A stretch of 64,000 nucleotides of DNA, from the NCBI GenBank assembly GCA_014871385.1, contig CM026422.1, positions 25,156,987 through 25,220,986 on the forward strand. The letters are read 5' to 3'. This document shows positions 35,541-48,050 of this stretch, in pieces. The translations under genes and the position numbers were made by a program. The notes beneath the pieces were generated by a model that made no database searches, had not been told where the DNA came from, and saw only the letters and a program-made list of their open reading frames with translations. Source of the DNA: Ceratodon purpureus. Taxonomy: Eukaryota; Streptophyta; Bryopsida; Pseudoditrichales; Ditrichaceae. Position 1 is the stretch's first letter. Each line of letters begins with the position of its first letter.

Positions 35541-38500
35541 ATGGCCGTGATGGATCGTGAAACGTCTCACCGCCAGGCGTGCAGTAGTTATGGGATGGAT
35601 TGTAGAAAGCCTCCAAACTATTCGCCTGTGAACCATGTTTCTCCTCGTCCATCGCACATTCAGGTAGAGAGCCCACTTCGTCCCTGCATCTTGTTGTACC
35701 CGCTTTGAATGTTTTTCAGATCAGAGGCAATTTTTTGAAGAGGCTTGTGTCTTTTGTAAGAAGGAAGTGTTCCAGTAGTCTGCAGCTTGATCTTGACCTT
35801 TCAGTTCTGGACCGTCAGTGTAGATCGTGGGTGGAGCACAAAAGTTGTGGTTTATTCTGGATATATGTGTTACATATTTTGCCTTAGCACTTAACTTGCA
35901 TATTGTGGAGGTCATTGTGCAGAGGAATTTGAGTGAACTGTCACTCTCGGATCTCCTCCAATTGGCCAAACAGCTAAAATATCCATCCATCACTACCTTG
36001 CGCTTGTCTGTTTCTGCAAAGGAGCAGCTTTCTGGTAACTCTCAATTCAGTTGATGTTTCCTCCTGTGAGCTTGATGATACTGATTTTTGGGGTAATGTT
36101 TTAAGGGTGCTTCTTTGATGACGAAAGCCAATGTTCGCCTGTGGCAGTTTCTCAGTTTTTTGGCAGTGCGGATCAAAGAACTACAGATACCCTGTTTGCA
36201 TTTACCAGGTGCTTCCTGTAACACCCAATTGTTCCTTACAAGCCTAACATACAAGCTAGGATGCTTTTTTAAACCTTCTTTGTTCGCCTGCCCAGCAACC
36301 TATTGTAGTGTCTATGCCTTAAGACATTAGTCCTAGCTACTGCTTGTGTTATTTCTAAAATCTTTATGTTTCTGTCTCTCTAAACCTTTTAGTCTCAAAC
36401 CCTTTCTACCTAAAGTTGCATCTTAGTGTTGAGCTGACGATCGTGGTATTTGTGCGGCAGGGCGCTTGCACATGCAATTGAAGGATGGATGCAGACTCTA
36501 GAATTAGGACTATGCTTGGGACTACGTGACATCAACACATTGTGTCCTGCTATACGTACTGACAAACCTGTGCCCCTTGAATACGTTGCGGGCTGTTTGC
36601 GTATAGAATTGTTTTGTATATCTGAAGAACCTGAAAGGTTTTCAAATCTGAACAGCAAACCATTTAGGTTTTTCCCTTTTTCCATTCCTGAGACCTGAGT
36701 GATTGGCGATTTCAGGTTCCAGCAGAACACTTCGCCACCTCTCTTTCGCAAACAGCGGGCTTGGAGATGTCACGCTTCAAATGCTGGTATGCTTCCCACT
36801 TCATCATCTGCATTATAGTCGGAAACTTCATAGCTGTACATGAAGGTTCTATGGCTTTAGGTTGCTCACAAAGTTTCCGAATTTTCGCAGTCTTCGTGTC
36901 TCCAGAATTGCCAGCCTTTGCAAACCTTGAACTTATCAGGATGCGCTCTGACGGACGTATCAACAGCTGTGGTCACCGCCATTGTAAAGGTGAGTACGCG
37001 TATCTGAATTATCTTTTGTGTACGCTATCAAGAGTTAGCTGTGACGAGACTACATTCTATAGCCAGAGGAGAGGATGGAATTTGATCAAACTCATGCTCG
37101 CCACTTTTATTAGAGGCTCCCCACTGTTTTATAGTTTATTAGGCATCTAGATTTTTCGAAAAGATTGGAGTAGGTGTACATCTCGATTTGCTTGCTTTCG
37201 TTATGAAAGATTTAACAAGTACAGGGATGTGTGGAGTATAGGGAGGGGACCCAAATGCGCTCTCTGCGTTTCAGAGCCCCAAAAAGGCACCGCCAGCCGA
37301 ACACCGAGCACCGAAATACGGACAACAGTGGAGACAGAACGTAATTCTGAGAGGAAAATGGTCACCTGCACCAGATCCTGGGGTTAGTGACTTGATTCGA
37401 CCTACAAACCCTAAGTTTCTACGAAGTATGCTTTGAGTATGTAATATTCATAGTCAAAAGCTAGATTTTTCTCATTCAGAGTCGACTGTAATTTATAGAA
37501 GATCCGTTGTCATTATCCAATTCTGAAGGAACATAAGCAAGAATGCCTGTCATTGCTGAAACAGGATACTATCGTCACTCCAATAACTGAAGGGCAATGG
37601 CAGGACACCCTGCGAAAACCGATGGCAGTGGGCGTTATTCGCCATGATATTGGTATTAAGCCGACTAAGCCGCCGAACGCTGGCCGCTTGGTTGCTCTTG
37701 ACCTCTCCTGCAACTCCTTCACGGACGCTCTTTCCGAGGAGCTCTGCCCACTTCTGTACAAGAAACCTCCTCTTCGTGGTAAGCATGTGCCTGAATTTCA
37801 GTTGCACAAGGTGACATGCCTTACATGCGGCAATTTTTGACGAACATGTGCCTGGATTAAAGGAATGGACGAACTATTGTAGGTCTCTGACAGCAGGAAG
37901 TGATGTAGTTATTCTACCATTTTCGTCACGTAATCTGGAAGACCTCGTGAAACTATTATTCCTGTTTCAAGCAGAAAATGTAGATGGTTCTGTAAATAGC
38001 TTGATTGTTTGAAGATAGTTTCTTCCACGTCAATGGTTAGCTCTGAACTCTGGAGAATCTCACTGACCGGTGGAATAATGGGTTGTTGCCTGTGGAAGCT
38101 CTGAACTTGAGGTGCAACCAGATGACACGAGCGGGAGCCAAGCCATTGTTGGACGTGATGAAGGACTTGAATATTTTGCGCCTGGTCGACGTTCGTGGCA
38201 ACTCAGATGACAGTTTACTGGGAGTCCTCGAGAATGGGGAGCACTATACCACATTTTCGACATTCCAGGTTCCATACAACTGCTGCTCCTTGCCTTTGCT
38301 TTGCAGAGTGCAGAGGGAGGACCAGGGGTCTATTACCTGAATGCTCAGTCTGATAATCTACTAAACCTTTTCATGTTTTTTTCTCTGGATGCTCAGTCCC
38401 CATTTTGGACGAGTCCCGAGTCATTAGACCCCATCATATGCGACTCCACCAAATCTCAGTCAAACACTCCAGCGAACCAGTCGAGACTTACCTCACGGAG

Positions 38501-40684
38501 GTCGAGCATGCCAGAGAAACAGTCCAAACCTACCATCATGAAAGGTGGAGCAGGTTCTCATCACATGAGCCCTCAAAGAAGCACCAGCAAAACTCAGTCA
38601 GGGGGATCACGCAACATCACTCCTTCTAGAAGGAACAAGACTCCTCCTAAACTCAACAACAGCACTAGTCCTTCTCGAGCAAACATGAGCCCTTGTTGTT
38701 CTGGAGCATCGGTTTCCAGAACGCCAGCTGAACTGTTGGGACCCAGTTCCAGGCAGAGGAGGTATGGCCTTTCCAAAAGTGTTTGGCTTAAGAGTCTCTG
38801 CACTTGAGCTAGTTTCAGGAAACTATCTTTGCACTGTGTCTTAGATGTTGCAGATTAGTGGCCCATTCAGATACTTCTCTTGAACTTCTGAAATTCGATC
38901 ATGAAGGTACCACTGCACCCATCAAGGGTCGCCCTTCATGCACCACGAGAATGAGGACATGACACATTCAAATGACCATAACAGGAGATATATCTCAGCT
39001 CCAGTCAAGGAAAGACCTCGCAGCTCCGCAAGGATTAGCCCCCTAAGGCCAGCATGGCCAGAGAAGACTACTTCCTTAGACCAAACGAGCCAAAAACATA
39101 TTAGTCCTTCACGGGATCAAGACTTCGATGGCAGGTTCTCTTTCTTTCTTTCTCTGTGGGAAGCTCACACTGGCATGTCGTTCTATTGCAATGCTTACGG
39201 AATGTCACGACTGACTCAACCCTTTATGAACGAAGCTCTTACCGGGGCAGAGTACATAGCATGAGTTGATGTTTAGAGTGTGTATCTATCTCTACAAACT
39301 AAAGTAGATTTGTTGACAGGTTCATGTCTCCCAGGGCCCTTGAGCCACCGCGGGAGCATCCCATCTTGGATAATACTACGCTTCATGAATTTGATATTCG
39401 GGACATGCATTCTTTATCCAAAGTTTCTGATGGTTTAGTGCGAAGAAACAACTCCTATGAAGGTCCTAAAAGGGCGCAGAGTGCTGGCTATAACATCCGC
39501 CGGCCGGGTTACCTGAGAGACTTCAATAACCCTCAGGACTTGTGTAGAGAGTATGGACACCAAAACTGCTTCAGGAATTTCTCTACCTCGGAGTCTCCGT
39601 CCAGGCCACGATGGCCCTCTACAATTCATAATCAAGGGAGAGGTAGATCCCGGGAGAACAGATCGCCTGTGATTCGTTGCCACCATCGTTGCAAGCTGTT
39701 GAACGATGTTCAGGAGCAGAAGAGGTCTAGGTCGAGGGTTGCGAGGGCTTTCGAAGACAATGGACACATGTCAGTTTTCCAACAATTTGTGCCCAAGGTT
39801 GCCCCGCTTCCAGATGATAAGAAGGAACTCGTGGAGTGGAATAATTTCGTAAACCAAATGACGAACACTCTTCTCAATCTCAAAGGTTAGACTCCTCCAA
39901 ATAATCAATATGCCCCAAGTTTGTATTGCTGATCATGTTGCGGTTTCGATTACCAGCTCATCTGCATGATTTTCATGATCCAGATGGACTTGACCAACTA
40001 ATTGGCCCAACCGAAGGTGCTGTTGCTCAGCAGGCAGCAACAAAATTGAACCAGGTTTTCAAATTTGACCTTCGCCATGGATATTTCCAGTTTTGAAATA
40101 TATACTTGTTGGAAATTTCTACATAGTCCTCATGGCTCAGCCTCAGTAAGTCATGTGATTATCAGCTGGCTTGTGAGAATTCGACTGGTGATTGCCTAGT
40201 GATCAGTTGTTTGAGAGGGCCAAAAGTCACAGTATTTTCTTAGGAATCAGATTAGCAATGAAGATTTGGAACTGGCTGATTATTCTGAATACTCGGATGT
40301 TTTTTGTAGATGCCGAGCTCGTTCTTCAGGTCGGGGATGTTGCGCTTGCTGGAGCGCTCTTGTAAAGTCCTCAACTCTCACGTAACTTCACTCACGAGAA
40401 GACACAAGGACACTATGCGACACATCAACGGCACAGAAAATCAGGCACCAGTTGTAAATGGGGAAAATTTGCCAAAGAAGAAAAAAGGTTCAAAGGTGTC
40501 CATAAGTCAAGAAGCAGTAGCAAAACTTGAGAATCAATTGGATAAAAGTGAGAAGGTCCTACAAAATTTGAAGCACTTGGGTGTGCACAACAGTAATCAA
40601 CAGCACCGGATGATATATCATCCAAATATCGGGCCTCCTTTGACAACTTCAAAGGGGAACGACATTCCTCAAGCAACAAAATAG
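35541..40684 (+). CDS. CEP78: CEP78-like centrosomal leucine-rich-repeat protein (945 aa)
   Basis: CEP78 is a centriole and basal-body protein with N-terminal leucine-rich repeats. Fifteen exons fit: 35541-35663, 35720-35830, 35923-36034, 36106-36208, 36461-36555, 36716-36786, 36891-36989, 37275-37382, 37565-37778, 38099-38268, 38397-38761, 38907-39134, 39320-39885, 39957-40054 and 40310-40684 (2838 bases, phases consistent). Family landmarks in order: SPVAVSQFFG; QTLELGLCLGLRDINTL; LRHLSFANSGLGDVTLQML; LQTLNLSGCALTDVS; GQWQDTLR (human TWAESLR); LRALNLRCNQMTRAGAKPLL; and LVDVRGN. These follow the human order closely. The C-terminal half is Ser/Arg/Pro-rich and low-complexity, with short helical ends (LVEWNNFVNQMTNTLLNL and a coiled-coil-like AKLENQLDKSEKVLQNL). 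Least certain are the donor of exon 2, all of exon 8 and the acceptor of exon 12. Exon 1 rests only on an open frame and a good donor. The protein is longer than human CEP78 (about 690 aa). Confidence 0.85.
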
Positions 40685-42852
40685 AGAACCGAAACTCCTT
40701 CGATAAGGAAAAGCAAGGTTTTCTCAAATTATCTGGTTTTGATACATGTGGGAGGACCAAGTTCAAATTGCCTGTCCTTCATGGTTGAAGGAACTCTGTA
40801 TGCAGCTGTATGTTTTAAGGTGCACGATGGAGATTCATTTAATGTAAAGCCATCCTTCTGGAAGTATCCATAGCAAACATTTTCCTCCGCTTTTTGACAC
40901 TTGAAAACTAAGAGATTTCTGGACAATTACCGTATTGTTAAAAACGAGTTGCTAGTGAAAATGTATTGCAGTGGATGTTGTGATACGTTTCAACTCGTGT
41001 TCTGTTAAAAATACGTACTGGATTGGAAAAGAATCGGACTCCGAAGCAAATTGTATTAATGCGTGAAGGATACTGTGAAAGACGAGCGATGTTAGTTCAG
41101 AACTTGAAGTAGTTGTTCTATTGAAGAGGTTGTAATGTTACGTTAAACTTGTAATTGTATTCGCACACACAAAGGTCATTCACAGTACGTATTGAAAACT
41201 TTATAAACCAAGAGAGCTCGCACAAAAAATATGAACTGCCATTGTGAATTGAAACATTAGAATCAAATTTGAATCATGAAAACTCATTCAAATGAACGTA
41301 CATCCTAATCAACCTTCAACTTGCACGTGAATCTACCCACACTGACTCTAGAATTCATCAAATTAAACACCATAAACCATGAGTCAGAGGATTTGTCTCG
41401 CTGTGAGTTATTTCGTCTAGCCTGTTCTGAGCATTGGTTTCATGTGGTCAAGCAGATGACCAAAAATGCCCTGTCTGCCCTTAGACATATGACTCAACAT
41501 TTCAAGTGAGTTCTAGTTGCCATCCAAATTGGGTACGTGGCTATGTGGAAAGCCACAGGAACACACATGAAGCACGAATTATCAACCATGGTGTGGCAGC
41601 AGGCTTGTGTATTGCAGCCTGATACCATGCCCAGCACATGAGCAAAAATGTAGTTTATCATGCTACAGTCCCTTGAAACTCCACAAATCCTTGCAGTAGT
41701 ACAATGGGTAGTGCCCATATATCTATCCTCTGAATGGAAATTAATATACTCAGCTAACTGGTTGCTGTCACAGCAGTGACAATCACATGTTTTCACCCAT
41801 GTCATATATGATTTCACAAAGGGCCCCACTAAATTCTAATCATACAACCATACCTTAAAATGTTTATATTTCAACCAATGTGAGGCTGGTGTTCCTTCAA
41901 CCACTATTGATTTCCCGGCTTAACTGGTATGCAAAAAAACCACTACAGTGCTCCAAGCAATCTGAACCATCCTCCAGATTTCTAATTATTCCACAGACTA
42001 AAAATCAACCTTTGAACCAGCAAAGGCGACACAATTCAGTGTCAGGAGGTACGTTAGCATCTTCAGACTCCAGAGCACTTGACATATTCTCCCATATTAT
42101 GGATTCCAAATAAACTCAGTTAGGAATTTATATAAATCAAACACAAAGAATGTGTATTTTTCAAATTTGCAATACGTTTTTGTTAGGAAAGAAAGTTCAA
42201 ATCTGTGCCTAAAAGGAAGTGAAAATGGAAAAACTTACTGACGTGAATACCAACAATTGCGCCGTATCAGACGACGTGCTGTGTGATATTATTTTCAGAT
42301 GGCACCGTCGCTGTCCAGACGCATCTTCAACCTGTCGTCTCAACACTGCAACTCAAGTGCACAGCAATTAGTGACCAGTCCAGCAAGGAACTCGTTAAGC
42401 CTTGAAGTAGTGTTTGGAGTAGCATAAGTACCGAAGATTAATTTCCGATGTGCTAGAAGTAGAGAGACCGAGCTGCCTTGTGATTATTGCATTGTATGAG
42501 CTGCCTATATTAATTGGCTTGTGCAGGAAGATTGTTGAAGCGGTGGTTATACGGTGTGGTATTGATTGATCTTTTAGAAATGTGAAACTAGTAATTTAAT
42601 CTTTTCTTATTGATTTTAGAAGCACAGAGATCGAGTCACTTAGCACAGCTTGTGGAGGTTGGCGGTTGCAAGTTTAATATAAAAGCTGATATTGTTTGGC
42701 ATTGTGAGGGAGTTGAGTTGTTGGAAGTTGGAGGGGCTTTAGTTGTGGGGAAGGTGGTGGTGTGTTCTGTTTGGGGTGATTGAGGTTTTTGGGAGCTAGA
42801 GGGTGGTAGTTTTTGCTTCTTTTACTTGAGGATTTGGTTTTGGTTTTGGACG
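40685..42852 (+). other. Intergenic region, 3' flank of CEP78-like and promoter of AGT1
   Basis: No exon with recognisable similarity. Open frames such as 41494-41829 on the minus strand are cysteine- and histidine-rich but match nothing I know and lack splice context. The last 250 bases are G/T-rich and lead into the AGT1 start codon. Confidence 0.45.
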
Positions 42853-45243
42853 ATGGAGTACTTTCCAGCGCCAGGGAGGAACCATTTGTTTGTGCCGGGG
42901 CCAACAAACATTCCGGAGGCAGTGCTGCAGGCTATGAACCGCAACAACGAGGATCACCGATCGCCAGCTTTTCCTGCGCTCTCCAAGTCTGTGATTGAGG
43001 ATGTGAAACAGCTGTTTCGCACGCAAACTGCAACCTCCTTCATCTTCCCCTCTTCAGGTAATTTCATTCTGGATGTCTGGCAAAAATTCTCCGTGTTCTT
43101 ACACAGGAAACGGTTTTTTAGGATTTGTAACCATAGCGAAATTCGAAAACAGGAGTTTCACTTTTGACATGAATTTGTAGATCCGGCCTAGTTTCTAGTA
43201 AGTTCTGTGACCCTCTTGAGCTCCCTCGCGGTTAACGCCTTGCCATGCCTTACCTATCTCTCTGCTTCACCAAGACCAGATTTGCCTTATGTTTTTAAGA
43301 TGTGAGAGTACAATTGGCCTAATTGGCTAGTGCAGTTTTGGTTCAATTGATCTTAAAATTGTACAATTGTGCCCTTGTGCAATGGATGTCGGTTTTAGAA
43401 CCGCATATCAGAGGCTTTCAATCAGTGCTCAGCATCAGCAGCTTTGGAGTATAAGAAACTAGTTTTATGACCTATCCCTTGCAGACATGTTGTAGCTTCA
43501 ATAGGAAAGCAACTTGTAATGCCCAGTCTCTGTTATTTCCCTGTTCGTTATGGCTTCTTCTTTTTTATTGTTTTATTGTTTTTTTGTTTTTGTTTTTGTT
43601 TTTGTATTGCTTTCTGGCAATTGTTGAAGGAATTGGCAGAGTTTGCCTTTGAAAGTTCTCCAAAGAGTATCCCTAAGACCTGACTGCAGATGAGCTGGGC
43701 TTGAGGTCTTTCCTGTTAACATGATCTTGGCCTTCCTCACATTGCAGGTACAGGAGCATGGGAGAGTACGCTAACAAACACGCTATCACCGGGAGACAAG
43801 ATCATCGTCCCTTGTCTGGGACAATTCGCCGTCATCTGGATCAACCTCATGAAGCGGCTCAACTTCGACGTGGATGTCATCGAGAGTGAGTGGGGCGAGG
43901 GCGTCAATCTCGACATCCTACTACAGAAGTTGCAAGCAGACCGCTCCCACGCCGTGAAAGCTGTATGCGTGGTGCACAATGAGACCTCCACCGGCGTCAC
44001 AAACGACCTTGGCCTAGTCCGCAAATCACTTGGTACACTTTTCCAATCCCACAAACTAGTACTCCATCATTTTTGTAAATCGGCTCATGTATGCATCACG
44101 ATGCTCTGCTTACCCAACTAGGCTAGGTCAAAACAACAAAATCACAGCTCAGGAATGAGCATTTTGTCCCCATTTTGTCCCCATTTTGTGCCCATCTTGT
44201 TGACATCAACAGAGCTCTTTATCAATTGTTACAATCGGTGCAGATGAGGCAGGGCACCCAGCATTACTCCTGGTGGATGGAGTATCCTCAGTGGGAGCCA
44301 TAGATTTTCGAATGGACGAGTGGAGAGTGGACGTTGCTCTTACTGGATCTCAGAAAGCTTTGTCCCTTCCCACCGGCCTTGGAATTGTGTGTGCAAGCCC
44401 CAAAGCTCTTGAAGCTTGTAAGCATGTTAAGTCTACGCGCGGCTACTTTGATTGGAGAGAATACCTGGAGTGTTATAAGGCGGGGACCTACTGGCCTTAC
44501 ACACCATCAGTTCAGATGCTTTACGGATTGAGAGCTTCACTTGACTTAATTCTCAAAGTTGAAGGACTGGAGAATATCATCGCCAGGCATCTTCGTCTTG
44601 CTGAGGCAACCAGGTAAAATTTCCATACAACAGTTCCAGAACCTTCAAGGTGAACTTGATGAGAAAGTGGACTTGGCAAAGTTGGTGAAGTATGAATGTT
44701 GAGAATCATGCGAATGTAGTGCTCTCCACCTGATTCTGAATTGGTTTTATGATGCAGGGAAGCAGTGAAGGCATGGGGGCTCACAGTGAGTGCAAAGAAA
44801 CCGGAGTGGGACAGTGCAGTGGTGACGGGAGTGGTGGTACCGCCGTGGCTAGACAGCAACGATGTGATCAAAATTGCATGGAAGAAGTACAATCTCAGCC
44901 TTGGTGTCGGCCTTGGCAAAGTTGCTGGAAAGCTCTTCCGCATCGGACATCTTGGATATATGAACGAGGTACAGCACTGTTGACACAACCAGTGTAGGAG
45001 TGCGGCTCTGTTCAGTGATCACAGTTGAGAGCTATTCATGAGACTCCTTGTTTGTTGTGATTACTGTTATCTGTGCTTCAACTTCGGAGGGGGTTTGCTG
45101 TGCAGCTGCAACTACTTGGCGCTCTGGCAGGCGTGGAGCTCTCTTTGAAGGACGTTGGATATCCTGTTGTTCTAGGCAGTGGTGTGGCTGCGGCCCAGGG
45201 TTGTCTTTCGAAGCAGACCCCTCTTATTGCTTCCCGACTTTGA
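42853..45243 (+). CDS. AGT1: Serine:glyoxylate aminotransferase (AGT1/SGAT), peroxisomal
   Basis: PLP-dependent class V aminotransferase that converts serine and glyoxylate to hydroxypyruvate and glycine in leaf peroxisomes, a core photorespiration step. Five exons: 42853-43057, 43748-44032, 44244-44613, 44758-44968 and 45106-45243; 402 aa against 401 in Arabidopsis. The N terminus has FVPGPTNIPEAVLQAMNR, the middle LLVDGVSSVGAIDFRMDEW, and the PLP lysine lies in TGSQKALSLPTGLG, all typical. The C terminus is ...ASRL, a peroxisomal PTS1-type tripeptide (SRL; Arabidopsis has SRI). The start is the first ATG in frame; the open frame runs upstream without another ATG. It converges with APH-1. 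An intron-1 stretch near 43561-43610 is a T-rich low-complexity run (TTTTTG units). Confidence 0.97.
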
Positions 45244-46005
45244 TCAGCCAATTGGCATATCAACCCCCTAAGAAAGGAGGCCTTGGGATGTCTTCGAAGG
45301 TGGAAGTCGAACATTGAAATCACGTCATTACCCGAGCTTCATCACCCCAGAGCAGGGTATACAAGCTGCAACGGAGCTGGGACCTGGAGCGCTTTTCTTC
45401 AAACAACTTTGCATCAGATGGGCGCTGGTCACGCAAGTTATATACCTCGTTGTTTTGTAGGATGACTGTATGACAGTTTTATTAGTTCATTGTCATGCAC
45501 AAGTGAAACGTGTGGCACGAGAGTACAGCGATAGACATTGATTTACTTCTACAAATTGATCAGCAACTGTGCACAATCTTGAAATTCAGGATTAAATCTT
45601 CTTCGGCCTGATTGGTATCAGCCTTAATCCGGATCAGAACACTTAACGGTTCTTTCATTTTCACAGTTTCTCTTGTTGACTGTCAATGTAATAAATTCTC
45701 TCACGGTAAATGAGATGTAGTCTACCTACTGTCTTTGATCACCTTTTCCTTCACTCTAGGCTAGCCCACTAGAACTAATTTAGTAGCCTGGATCAAGTTT
45801 CGAAGATGATACCGTGAACCCAAGCAACTACGGTTCTCTCATCTCTGCACCTAGTCACATCCACCCTTCAAAAGCACTCAAGATATGTGCATTTTCGGAG
45901 CTTGGATTTATAACTTTCAAAAATTATGATCAGGTTTGAAAATGGACCTAAGACTAGCAAATGGTAACACCAATTTGAAATGTATGTACATGATCAAAGA
46001 GAAGA
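45244..46005. other. Intergenic region between convergent AGT1 and APH-1
   Basis: Holds the two 3' flanks. No additional exon or repeat was recognised. Confidence 0.5.
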
Positions 46006-48050
46006 TCATAATTGTCTCCTTTGTAGGTCACCAGGGTCCAAGGAGCTAGAACCCACACTGTCCCACACAATTTTTCCACAATATCCCATTGTCACCGCTG
46101 CACAAAGAAAAACCAGTGGAACACCGACTATGCATCCATTCGGGAGCAGGTTAACGAGGCTCTGCACATCACCGAAGTTCACATTTTAAAACGGGAAACA
46201 CCGCAGGTTTCTGCACAAGCTCTAAAGCAGCAAGAGACGCTTAAATGCTGTTGTGAACAACAGAGGCTCGAGCTCATCAGGATATGCGTTGTAAGCCAAC
46301 ATCAATAAAAGGGAAATGAGGATATCATACCGCGAGGGCTGCAAGAAAATGCATGACAGGCACAAATAGTTGCTGAGAATGCTCGTCCTTTGTGTAGGCA
46401 TTGAAGGTAATGACCATCAAGAAGGTAAGAATAAGAAAGAATGCCAAGGTGTTCAAGGCTGCACATTTCACATAACGACACACAACATACCACATATATC
46501 AACACATGATTGACAACATTTGGACCTGTATTTAATGAAAAGTCACAAAAAGAAAAGCTGCACAGCCTCTCACTGCTGTAGAAAGGAAAACTGCAAACAA
46601 AAAGAATATCGCGACCCAATCATATCCAGAGTTATGGATACCTGTGACAAGGAAATAGGGCATCTGCTTGCAGGTGTCAGTGTAGTACGTTGCTGGGCCA
46701 GAAGCAAGTATAAGAACACTCCAGCCGAAGAAAACGGCATGAGCTGCTCCGTGTCCAACCCCACTGGCTGTTGTGCAAACATAACATGTCAGCTACAGAT
46801 CTTCCAAAAAGTCCGCGGTGCATCTGTATTTCACTTGAGACTGGGTGAAACTACCAAAAACATAAAACATTCAGATCAAGACAATGCTCAAATTCTGTAA
46901 ACCTGTAATTCGTGGGAGAAAGTCTAGGAACACGAATGATGAAATCGTACCAAGAGCAATCTCGAGTCTATCGACGTAATTAAGGTGGGGCTTCCGCATC
47001 TTGGTTGCTAACACATTCAAACTCTTCTCTAGTTTCCTGCAAACATAAATTATCATTATCAAACAGTAATTAATATGATATTTAAGCAATCACTAGCTAG
47101 GATAATGTGTCACTTGAAAACCTTCGTGCCAAAATCCTCATCAAAATAAACTTCAAAGTTATACAACATGAGCACCTGATAATAAACATTCCTGGCAAAA
47201 CTAGCAACTTCTTAGCTCTAAATTACTCTAAATTGAACTAAAAGAAGCATGAGCATCACCACACATGACTTACAAGTAATAACGCCAGAACAGAACCCTG
47301 ACAACTTCCTGGAGAGCAACAGTAGTGACCACCATCGGCAAAAACACCCAATCGGCTCCGGGCAGAAACGCCCTCCAAACGATCGAGGCAGCAATGAGAC
47401 TCAACAGCCACACGAGAGCACTGCAAAATTATCCATTAAGTCAAGCTCCAAACCTCCCCCTCACCAGAAAACACCTAATTCCGAAACCCTAAATCTAAAC
47501 AACCCCCTTCACACCCACTCCAACACCTCATTCACCAACCATTCCGCCCCCTACTCAGACCCAACACCTCGAAACCACTACCACATCACATCTGAGCCAC
47601 AGCTCACCAAAATCTCCACCGAACTCATGCCCAAAATTAACGATCAAAGCCCAACAGTCATAAAACCAAAAAGTCAAAAATCCAAAATCCATCAAAATCC
47701 AATCAATTCAACCTCCACTCAATCCAACCTCAGAAAAGAACCATAATCTAAGAAACAGAAATGAAACTACTCACACAACCTCCACTCAATTCAACCGAGC
47801 TCCCAAAACTCGAAATTCCAAACCCCGAAACTAAACCCACTGATTGCAAAAACTCCCATTCACAGCGTCACAGGAATCCTTAAACCCTTCGATAATCAAC
47901 ATCAAAACAGAAGACAACATAAAACGAGATGACCCACCTGGCGATCACGGCGAGGATGAGGAACGGCTTCGGCGCAATGGCGGAGGCAAAGATGGTGACC
48001 GCGGGGCCGAGGGCGATCAGGAAGTACCCGGACCCCGAAACTAAACCCAT
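46006..48050 (-). CDS. APH1: Gamma-secretase subunit APH-1
   Basis: Multi-pass membrane scaffold of the gamma-secretase complex, which cleaves membrane proteins together with presenilin, nicastrin and PEN-2. Exons on the minus strand: 48050-47938, 47420-47274, 47036-46951, 46767-46642, 46458-46331 and 46161-46006; 251 aa, in phase. Seven hydrophobic segments are evident, starting with GYFLIALGPAVTIF. Family landmarks: PKPFLIL after the first membrane segment, LQEVVRVLFWRYY, then the GxGHG motif in ASGVGHGAAHAVFFGWSV, the VPVMH histidine, and the closing NGCIVGVPLVFL and CGKIVW. Both functionally important histidines of the family (in GHGAAH and VPVMH) are present. The tail after CGKIVW is about 20 polar residues. 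The first ATG lies in exon 1, preceded by GC-rich leader. Confidence 0.96.

Noticed and set aside
38854..38972. Alternative exon 12 of the CEP78-like gene starting at 38854
   Set aside because: It stays in a frame that ends in TGA before the long conserved-looking segment; the acceptor at 38906 joins exon 11 in phase to that segment instead.
39435..39767. Minus-strand open frame of 110 codons
   Set aside because: Shadow of CEP78-like exon 13 on the opposite strand.
43561..43610. T-rich TTTTTG array in AGT1 intron 1 considered as a regulatory element
   Set aside because: Simple low-complexity sequence within an intron, with no further support.
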